From assembly GCF_002441715.1 (NCBI RefSeq), contig NZ_JXJX01000012.1, forward strand, positions 32,180 through 82,848: 50,669 nucleotides of DNA, written 5' to 3'. Positions 46,001 through 50,669 of the stretch are shown one piece after another. Origin of the DNA: Pseudolactococcus plantarum (GTDB taxonomy: Bacteria > Bacillota > Bacilli > Lactobacillales > Streptococcaceae). Both the position numbers and the translations under genes were made by a program. The notes under the pieces are model-generated. The model searched no databases. It worked only from the letters and a program-made list of their open reading frames with translations, and was not told the origin of the DNA. Positions within the stretch are counted from its first letter, which is position 1. Each line of letters begins with the position of its first letter.

Positions 46001-49000
46001 ATCCAAACGGGAATTTGACCCAAACAATCAATGCGAAAGGTCAAAAAAGGACTAAAAATTACGATGACAGTAATCGCTTGATCACAGAGACTGATACAGC
46101 AGGTCGTCGTACCGCTTATCGATATGATAAAGATGATCGACTGACTAGGATCATGGCCAGTACAGGGACTACTAGCGATTTATCCTATGATGAAAATGGC
46201 AACCTCACACAAGTCGCTTCTGGAGGCAAACGCCTGAATACGTATCGCTATGACAAGGCTGATCAGTTGATCGAAGCAAAAGTTGGTTTAGATAAAGAGG
46301 CTTCAAAAACATCATATGCTTATGATGCTGTCGGCAATGTCACTGAAATCACAAACGGTAATGGTAAAAAGACCACTTATCGCTATGATGAGTTATCAAA
46401 TGTCGTCGAGAAAGTGAATAGTTTAGGCGATAAGACAGCCTATACCTATGACGCAGAAAATCGCCTTAAAAAAGTGAAACAGGCAAATCAAAAGACCATT
46501 ACCTATGATTACAACACCTTAGACCAACTCTTAAAAGTAGATTACTCAGAAAAATCAGATGGTCAAGTCTTGTATACCTATGATGCGGATGGTCGACGTG
46601 TGTCGATGAATGATTTAACCGGCCAGACAGATTATGCGTATAATGACGCCGGAGATATCACTGGTTTACGTCAAGGAGATGGGAGTTTAATTCAGTATGC
46701 GTATGACAAGTATGGCAATATTAAACAACTTACCTACCCTGATGGTAGTCAAGTCGCCTATCGTTATGATGAACTAGATCGGCTTATCGAGGTGATCGAT
46801 AAAGATAAGCAGAAAACTAGGTATACCTATGATGATGCGGGTAACATGACAGCAGTCAAACGTGCAGATGGGTCTAGATCGTACATGCGCTATCGACTAG
46901 ATAATCGGATAGAGCAGATCACACACCTAGATAAAAAAGGTAAAACCATCTCAGCTTACGACTATGACTATGATGCTGATAACCAAATCTCTGAAGAGCG
47001 TATCACACAAGATGGTGAAACACTAGTTCAAAAATATGTCTATGACAGTTTAGGTCAGCTGACCCAGATGACGATTTATGATCAAACTAAAAAACATGAA
47101 AAAGCTGATTACCAGTACACTTACGATCAAGCTGGTAATAAATTAACGAGTACGGCGCGTGTTGGTGATCAAAAAACAGTCACTAACATGACATATGATG
47201 CCAATAATCGCTTGGTCAGCCAAAGTAATGCAGGAAAGACAACCACTTTCAGTTATGATCAAAACGGTAACCGCATCAAAAAATCAGGAGAAGATAGTGA
47301 GCTAACCTATGTCTATGATACGGAAAATAGGTTACTGGCAGTTAAAGATAAGGCGGGGCTTTTACAAGCTGCACTCTATGATGGGGATAGTAATCGTGTC
47401 TTTACTGCTAGTCAGGCAACAGGTAAAACAACTTATCAGCTCTTTAGTGAAAAAGCACAAAAACAATCGCCTAAAACCAGTACAAAAGGACAAGGCAACT
47501 CACTTTTCTGGTATGGGTTCACAGAAAATGTCATCCAAGGATTCTCTAGTTTATCAGAAACGATGGGAAATTTTTGGATAGACACTTTCGATACACTATC
47601 GCAAGCCTACCATCAAAAAATCGCCAAAGATCGAGCAAATAAAGAAGGTATCGTCGTTAATCCACCAGAGTTGGGTAATCGCCCAGGTGAGGGAGATGTC
47701 ACTTATGCATCACAAGTAAAAGATGTCTTGATCCCTTACACGACTCGAGAAGACAGCTATCAGTACTATGAGACTAGAAACTATGTGAATGATATTAACC
47801 AAGCACATACACAAGTCCTGCAAACTTATGATGAGGCGCTAAACCCGAGAGAACGCTATACCTATGGTAACGAACGCCTAAGTTATGAAAACAGTCAGAC
47901 AAAACAAACCTATCAGTACTTGAGCGATGCAAGAGGTAGTGTGACTGGTATGACAAAAGACGGTAAGGCTGAGTCATCTATGAACTATGATGCTTTTGGT
48001 AAACCGGATACCAAAGATAAGACTGGTAATCCTTATGGCTACACTGGAGAAGCCCAAGATGTGACTGGACTCAGCTATCTGAGAGCCAGATACTATGATA
48101 GCCAGTCAGCTACTTTCCTCAGCCAAGATAGCTATGAGGGAGAACAAGATACTCCTTTAAGCCAGAACGGCTATAGTTATGTCGAGAATAATCCGATTAA
48201 CTATACCGACCCGACAGGGCATAAGAAAAATATCTTCCAAAAAGCATGGGGATGGACGAAAAAAAACGCCAGTAAGGCATGGAACACCACCAAAAGAGTG
48301 GCCAATAACCTCTGGAGTGGTACCAAAAAAGTCGTCAGTAATGTGGTAAACTGGGTAGGTAATCAGATCAGCGCCGTATCCAGAACGGCAGGAAATGTCT
48401 GGAACGGCATCCAAAAAACAGCCAGCACTGTCTGGAATAGTGCTAGAACTTATGCCGCCAACCAATCCCAGTACTATGCGTCTGGTGGTTATGCTCAACT
48501 TAGCTACATCAGAGCCATACGGCAACAAGCCATCCGCTCCGCACAAAGGCAACAACGGATAAGTCTTGAATACAGTCAACTCACAGGAAATAAAGGTAAG
48601 CCTAAGACTAAAGAAGGTAAGAATATCTTTAAGAACTGGGGAGCGTCACTAAAAGAGACAATCCGGAAGTTTTGTACGACTGCTAAAAAGCCAAAAAAAC
48701 AAGTTATAAAGAAAATTGAGTCTGTTAATCTTCCAACCACAAAAGGAGAAATAACTAGAGATTACCATTGGTCTACTAATTACAATATGTATGTCAATAA
48801 TAAGACTGGTAGTCCGTCACAAGAAGTTACTCTTTTATATAACACAATTATTGCAGAAGAAAGTGCTCCTAAAAAGGACTCACGACTAGAATTCTACAAT
48901 GAGATGATTCGGACTGGCAAACATCCGAGCACTGGTAAAAAACTGTCTAAAGCAGAAAAAACAAATGCTCAATTGATGATATATAGCTTAGTCTTACAGC

Positions 49001-49422
49001 CATTTGTTGGGGCTTACAGTGCTTCAAAATTTAATCAACAAAAGAATGTAGCTGGTAATGGTGGTAAGAGTTCTGGTGGGGCTGATTTTTCAAAACCAAA
49101 ACACTTCTTAGATGATGCCTTGAAGCAACAAGGATTAAATAAAGTACCTGAAAAATTGAAACAAAAATGGACATATGGTGAGTATAATTATGAGGTGAGA
49201 GTACACCCAGGAGATTCTAAATATACAGAGGCTAAAACAATATATAGAGCTTCGAGAAAGCTAAAACCAATCCAAGGAAAACAAGGATCGGGCATAGAGT
49301 ATATGGATAAAAATGGAAAATGGTGGCATCAAAGTGAGTTAAGAGAATTTAATGGGGATGGTACTCTTAACCCGCTCTTTAATAAGGATGCTGCAAAAAA
49401 TACTCATATTCCTATGGACTGA
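40063..49422 (+). CDS. WapA-type RHS/YD-repeat polymorphic toxin
   Basis: A 3119-residue secreted protein, larger than B. subtilis WapA. Domain order: signal peptide 1-31 (cleavage AYA/TE); Pro/Glu-rich segment to about 110; DNRLRE-like beta module at about 344-528; LysM at 657-704; DUF6531-like module at about 734-828; several dozen YD repeats from about 880 to 2445; RHS core at about 2597-2720 ending in DPTGH (2716-2720), the site type where RHS shells cut themselves; a tryptophan-repeat segment 2727-2799; and a C-terminal toxin module to 3119. The TTG start follows AAAGGAG with 7 bases between and overlaps the upstream gene. No C-terminal LPxTG or membrane anchor. Inferred role: contact-dependent killing of related cells. 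Confidence 0.93.
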   Translation: MQNKFKKICLNTSKYFALSVMILMNIPIAYATEIKQSIEQSKSAAYYQETVDEQQAAAIPEKSVNTENQAQQPRDAEAKEATKPAPKQEVEPPTRLPELSEAKVNQEEQALIAQYGQPILVDGQEQIFKKDDRNYITYVSSDRKTYQAEDGNAYLIDLTLVSEQADGKTIFKPRGSPVSVSLPEKVDQTQGIKVSKGKNTLELIPKDKQFDHATVKDNAVLYNNVDASQDVQYTVTDNGVKEEIILDKWRDKHEFAYEFSSEKYRARLENNQVLVTKKGEKAVLFVLSAPVMVDKAGETSTAIKMHLTQGKKAYTLTIDADKTWLTDEKRVYPVRIDPTVVVPTQNLIDTVTSSVHGTYQGRGYGYVGYITQAMTGVWNAKDVGRTRLYTKVNYDFSKIPKEAKINSASYNLYQYIQYPQTNATFSSYKLTQDFNIKGLTWDNSVGLTQEPTGEKAISKAKYGMHRFDIRDTVNSWVQGLSPNYGLVVQATNENDYGGAFYTTDSTGSTGQADFTPDKRPSLTINWSVPDPVDATYPLGKTTVNLRSMISSNKNGKLQFQGVFADGITTPGAIVDYQLSDPAKAYSGQSYASFSYKFPDSSLFNQAFEKGTTKYKDKLANWQTGLPFTNPDLNKVYTIDAESKKGEASSGKKQSEKFVIYKVTQYDTLPKIAAYYGVPLSQIVFDNRVQDMLLVANNTLFIRNPKQNAEKPYNPPKLSDSSKEAIDSLLMGRGLHCEFGFEPVNLNTGNFYLNRTDVTIPSFTQDFDITRHYNSKGASQNSLFGRGWSFAFNEQVTRDEAGNLYYTRTDGSILRFAKNGDTYTAPAGYDLSLSVREKEKKKADFGNGEESYSVVDYLITDKSGQEKTFNFFGMITSQKDDKGNLTKLDYNENGQLTAITDPTGLIYRISVNDVGYISRIGLPNGASLSYDYDAAGHLMRYIDASDAVTRYDYNQEDLMTAWYDGKGSKIIDNTYDDKGRVIQQVDGIGAVSKLAYGEGKTTTTDANGNVTRYHYDDQYRTTKIDYPDQTSLAKSYDQDNRLVSETNELGQKTRITYDAAGNVLTQTRVDGAVETNTYDDKHHLLSEVDFDGKKTVYTYDAVGNLKQVIKHDGAKTSFKTTKQGLITSTTDALGQVTTYSYTGAFLTKITSPLKGVTSMRYNAHGLPVTITNPLGGVTTITYDQEGRKTSEIDPDGRKTSYVFDGAGQVTSSMDGNGFTSKFTYDAVGNTTAMENGAGGVYRYTYDGVGNKLVMVDPEGHETRYAYDQRSRLTRETDTEKNQTSHLRDALGRVLKMTNAAGNATSYTYAEGINQIASETDALGQVTTNTYDRSGNITRIVKPDGSTISNVYDDANRLIKTTDGLGVVSSYTYDLNGNKLSETIDKQTTTYAYNGLGKVTAITYPNKEKVAYTYDLAGDVLSFTDARGKQTSYAYSKSGALKTITDAKGQQTKVTYDDNGNQSGLLDAAGFGAKTRYNAHNLPETVVDALGNQTTYAYSQLEQVTSTIDALGNQKSYTYNALGYPVAVKDENGNVSKLSYTPTGQTQSVENPDGTSVQYRYDALDRLISEEKSNGLITTYDYDSNDRVIQLTDNQGMNESYTYNAHGQRLTQTNSLGETTTYAYDLKDHLIKMTYADKTTESFTYDAMGNLLTSTDVLENTTTYRYDQNGNLKEKKDAKGRVTSYRYDALNQVVTETNPAGGKITYTYDVLGNVSSITDENGEKTSYGYDANKNLILYTDAKGSQTALKYDPLSRLSEKVSPTGAVERFTYDKLGNKTSDISAEGNQTSYTYDSMNRLASITKPTGGVQQFTYDATGAVLSETDENQHQTKYENDLYGQTKSRILANGARYSYAYDKLGRLSKQTAPKGLSQSYHYDVSGNLIKQVDQSKRETRYTYDKSGHVLTTTNPANLTTKFSYDDSGNLTQATTPNGLKTSYNYDVMDRLKAVTQPTGRQTTYDYDPVGQLTTRTINGDRKETYHYDPNGNLTQTINAKGQKRTKNYDDSNRLITETDTAGRRTAYRYDKDDRLTRIMASTGTTSDLSYDENGNLTQVASGGKRLNTYRYDKADQLIEAKVGLDKEASKTSYAYDAVGNVTEITNGNGKKTTYRYDELSNVVEKVNSLGDKTAYTYDAENRLKKVKQANQKTITYDYNTLDQLLKVDYSEKSDGQVLYTYDADGRRVSMNDLTGQTDYAYNDAGDITGLRQGDGSLIQYAYDKYGNIKQLTYPDGSQVAYRYDELDRLIEVIDKDKQKTRYTYDDAGNMTAVKRADGSRSYMRYRLDNRIEQITHLDKKGKTISAYDYDYDADNQISEERITQDGETLVQKYVYDSLGQLTQMTIYDQTKKHEKADYQYTYDQAGNKLTSTARVGDQKTVTNMTYDANNRLVSQSNAGKTTTFSYDQNGNRIKKSGEDSELTYVYDTENRLLAVKDKAGLLQAALYDGDSNRVFTASQATGKTTYQLFSEKAQKQSPKTSTKGQGNSLFWYGFTENVIQGFSSLSETMGNFWIDTFDTLSQAYHQKIAKDRANKEGIVVNPPELGNRPGEGDVTYASQVKDVLIPYTTREDSYQYYETRNYVNDINQAHTQVLQTYDEALNPRERYTYGNERLSYENSQTKQTYQYLSDARGSVTGMTKDGKAESSMNYDAFGKPDTKDKTGNPYGYTGEAQDVTGLSYLRARYYDSQSATFLSQDSYEGEQDTPLSQNGYSYVENNPINYTDPTGHKKNIFQKAWGWTKKNASKAWNTTKRVANNLWSGTKKVVSNVVNWVGNQISAVSRTAGNVWNGIQKTASTVWNSARTYAANQSQYYASGGYAQLSYIRAIRQQAIRSAQRQQRISLEYSQLTGNKGKPKTKEGKNIFKNWGASLKETIRKFCTTAKKPKKQVIKKIESVNLPTTKGEITRDYHWSTNYNMYVNNKTGSPSQEVTLLYNTIIAEESAPKKDSRLEFYNEMIRTGKHPSTGKKLSKAEKTNAQLMIYSLVLQPFVGAYSASKFNQQKNVAGNGGKSSGGADFSKPKHFLDDALKQQGLNKVPEKLKQKWTYGEYNYEVRVHPGDSKYTEAKTIYRASRKLKPIQGKQGSGIEYMDKNGKWWHQSELREFNGDGTLNPLFNKDAAKNTHIPMD
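42700..47400 (+). repeat. YD-repeat (RHS) array inside the toxin gene
   Basis: Several dozen imperfect units of about 21 residues following the pattern TYxYDxxGNLxxxxxxxG, e.g. TYDAVGN, SYTYDALGN-type. At DNA level they are diverged, so they are not recent tandem copies. They should fold as a hollow beta shell enclosing the toxin. Confidence 0.9.
48241..48459 (+). repeat. Six tryptophan-centred 11-residue repeats after the RHS core
   Basis: Residues 2727-2799 consist of KAWGWTKKNAS, KAWNTTKRVAN, NLWSGTKKVVS, NVVNWVGNQIS, then seven residues, NVWNGIQKTAS and TVWNSARTYAA. The pattern is W-x-x-T-K-K/R with period 11, making an amphipathic basic helix. Confidence 0.75.
48700..49422 (+). other. 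C-terminal toxin module of WapA
   Basis: From about residue 2880 the DNA becomes clearly more AT-rich. A pre-toxin-like motif TGKHPSTGKKLSKAEK lies near 2955-2970. The last ~110 residues contain EYNYEVRVHPGDSKY, IYRASRKL, GIEYMDKNGKWWHQSEL and end NTHIPMD. This fits the polymorphic toxin type 30 (predicted RNase) pattern as I remember it; the family name is tentative, the toxin role firm by context. Confidence 0.55.
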
Positions 49423-49446
49423 CAACTAATAAAAGGAAAATCTAAA

Positions 49447-49833
49447 ATGAAAAAAAATAAAATTATAAATGAACTAGATAAAATTAATGAATATTTAAAA
49501 AAATGTATATGGATGGATTTTGAATTTGCTCAAATGAATGCGAGTAATGTAATTGTAGGTGGTAGAAAAGATGTTAGCTATGATGAATGGGCTATTAATA
49601 TTTATTTTGGCAATCCTTTCTATGTGACAACACTATTTTCTTGGCAGTTAGACAATTCTAATCCTTTTATTAAGTTAGTAGAAGGTGATGAAATGTGGGA
49701 TATTATTAATAAATACCAAATAGAAGAAGGTAATTATATTTTTAAGATTAATGCTGAAGATTATGAATCAGCTCCGATAATAATTGCAAGTAAAAGTCTT
49801 AAAGTCAAAATTATAAATGAAAACCCATTTTAA
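49447..49833 (+). CDS. Candidate immunity protein for the WapA toxin
   Basis: A 128-residue, acidic, soluble protein with no signal peptide. No family recognised. It starts 24 bases after the toxin stop, with AAAGGAAAA before the ATG, and shares the strong AT-bias of the toxin module. Position and size are those of a cognate immunity protein, which would bind the toxin in the cytoplasm. Segments such as DVSYDEWAINIYFGNPF suggest an alpha/beta fold. Confidence 0.65.
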   Translation: MKKNKIINELDKINEYLKKCIWMDFEFAQMNASNVIVGGRKDVSYDEWAINIYFGNPFYVTTLFSWQLDNSNPFIKLVEGDEMWDIINKYQIEEGNYIFKINAEDYESAPIIIASKSLKVKIINENPF

Positions 49834-49950
49834 AAAAATAAAGGCACTCTACTATCTGGTTGGTTAGGGATAGTAAAGCGTTGACTAGTAAGCATAAACT
49901 CTCTAATTGATTTGCATAGTAGGCAAACGCTAACTAAATTCTAAACTATA

Positions 49951-49994
49951 GAAACGGTATGAGTGATTAAACAGTTACTGATACCGTTTCTTTG
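49951..49994 (+). terminator. Terminator of the sortase - wapA - immunity operon
   Basis: GAAACGGTAT (49951-49960) pairs with ATACCGTTTC (49981-49990), with inner AGTGA/TTACT. The T tail is short. A smaller TACTATC/GATAGTA stem lies upstream near 49850. The rest of the 250-base gap shows nothing else. Confidence 0.6.
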
Positions 49995-50083
49995 CAGATA
50001 AAATAAATAGTGCTAAAAAATATGTCGGCAATTACCAACTAAATAAAATTTTAATAATTTAGTAGTGAGGGATAATAAAAGTT

Positions 50084-50647
50084 ATGGAAAAAAGAATTAA
50101 ACTCAAAGAAAATGATGTTTATTCGATGTGTGAAAGCAAAGATTATCTAATATTAAATAATAATTATAATGGATTGACACTATATGATAGTGGTTTAAAC
50201 TTCATCAAAAACATCATTATAGCAGAAGATTTGATGATTTATGAGATATATAATTCAAGATTTGATAATAGGATAGTAATATTTGATGCAGAAAATCAAA
50301 TGTTATATTTTATAGATTTAAATAAAGTATCTCACGTTATTTCCGTTAGTACAGAAGTTATATTCTTGAATTTCTTTAAATTTGATAACAATAATTTTAT
50401 TTTAAGAAGTAGAGAAGTAGCATATACATTTTGTTTTGAATCAGGTCAACTGATTTCCACTCATCCATATGTCTATGAACATATTTTATCAGTGAGCAAT
50501 CAACAAATAATGATTGAAAAAAATTGTAAACTATATACTGTAGGGAATAAGGGGGAAATTAATTTAAATCAAGCATATGATGACAATAGTTTATATGTCA
50601 TCTCAGAAAAATATGTTATAGAATACGATGAAAATAATATATTTTGA
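50084..50647 (+). CDS. Unknown cytoplasmic protein, possible second (orphan) immunity protein
   Basis: A 187-residue AT-rich gene product without signal peptide or membrane helix. It is made of repeated short strands (YLILNNNYNGLTLYDSGLNF, RIVIFDAENQMLYFIDLN, CKLYTVGNKGEI), resembling partial beta-propeller blades. GAGGG lies about 10 bases before the ATG, and GATAAT at 50071-50076 could be a -10. It follows a terminator, so it may be transcribed on its own. Arrays of orphan immunity genes after WapA loci are common, which supports but does not prove the role. Confidence 0.5.
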   Translation: MEKRIKLKENDVYSMCESKDYLILNNNYNGLTLYDSGLNFIKNIIIAEDLMIYEIYNSRFDNRIVIFDAENQMLYFIDLNKVSHVISVSTEVIFLNFFKFDNNNFILRSREVAYTFCFESGQLISTHPYVYEHILSVSNQQIMIEKNCKLYTVGNKGEINLNQAYDDNSLYVISEKYVIEYDENNIF

Positions 50648-50669
50648 CGTTAAGTCAATTTATTAGAGT

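Noticed and set aside
42700-47400. Dense repeats that might be a CRISPR or satellite array
   Set aside because: They are imperfect protein-coding YD repeats in one open frame, without constant direct repeats or unique spacers. No CRISPR array was seen anywhere in the window.
48157-48579. Minus-strand open frame of 140 codons inside wapA
   Set aside because: An antisense shadow caused by codon bias of the RHS gene; no ribosome site and no recognisable protein.

Overview
The window is a low-GC Gram-positive chromosome segment from a member of the Streptococcaceae, most likely Lactococcus in the broad sense (possibly the L. piscium/L. raffinolactis side). Reasons: an L-lactate dehydrogenase nearly collinear with the lactococcal enzyme, an argCJDB order typical of lactococci, the tsaE - acetyltransferase - LCP (BrpA-like) order known from streptococci, a short tadA-linked SRP RNA, and a TrpX-type ABC system. 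Most of it is housekeeping chromosome. The accessory part is the right-hand 12 kb.

Layout. 1-1.85 kb: two tandem membrane-anchored phosphodiester glycosidase paralogues (minus). 2-7.4 kb: typA with a structured leader, a small membrane protein, tsaE, an acetyltransferase, an LCP cell-wall ligase, tRNA-Arg(TCT) and an ECF S component. 7.5-14.3 kb: peptidase E, a lipoprotein, a beta-lactamase-fold hydrolase, tadA, SRP RNA, a membrane GDPD with altered active site, ogt, a YueI-type gene and a 52-aa gene with a long leader. 14.6-21.2 kb: a voltage-gated K+ channel, a PEBP protein, then acetyltransferase - ytoI - nrnA - HD protein - hotdog protein - Bax-inhibitor-1. 21.3-24.7 kb: ldh, rqcH and a small anchored protein. 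24.7-30.1 kb: a TrpXYZ-type ABC transporter, a membrane protein, ndk, lepA. 30.3-34 kb: a CNNM/CorC-type protein, a serine hydrolase flanked by a short duplicated piece of the following padR gene, and padR with a DUF1129-type partner. 34.2-38.6 kb: argCJDB behind four ARG boxes. 38.7-50.7 kb: a class B sortase, a multi-TM protein and a 3119-residue WapA/RHS polymorphic toxin made as overlapping genes, followed by AT-rich candidate immunity genes.

The most interesting part is the sortase B - membrane protein - WapA operon. The toxin chain has a signal peptide, a DNRLRE-like module, LysM, a DUF6531-like module, several dozen YD repeats, an RHS core ending in a DPxG self-cleavage motif, six tryptophan-centred 11-residue repeats and a C-terminal nuclease-like module. 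A sorting enzyme co-translated with an RHS toxin that has no C-terminal sorting signal is unusual. A second, chromosome-wide pattern is that eight genes have a good -10 element ending six or seven bases before the start codon and no usable Shine-Dalgarno, so they look leaderless. Other regulatory points are mutually exclusive hairpins before typA, four helically phased ARG boxes before argC and cre-like sites before ogt and yueI.
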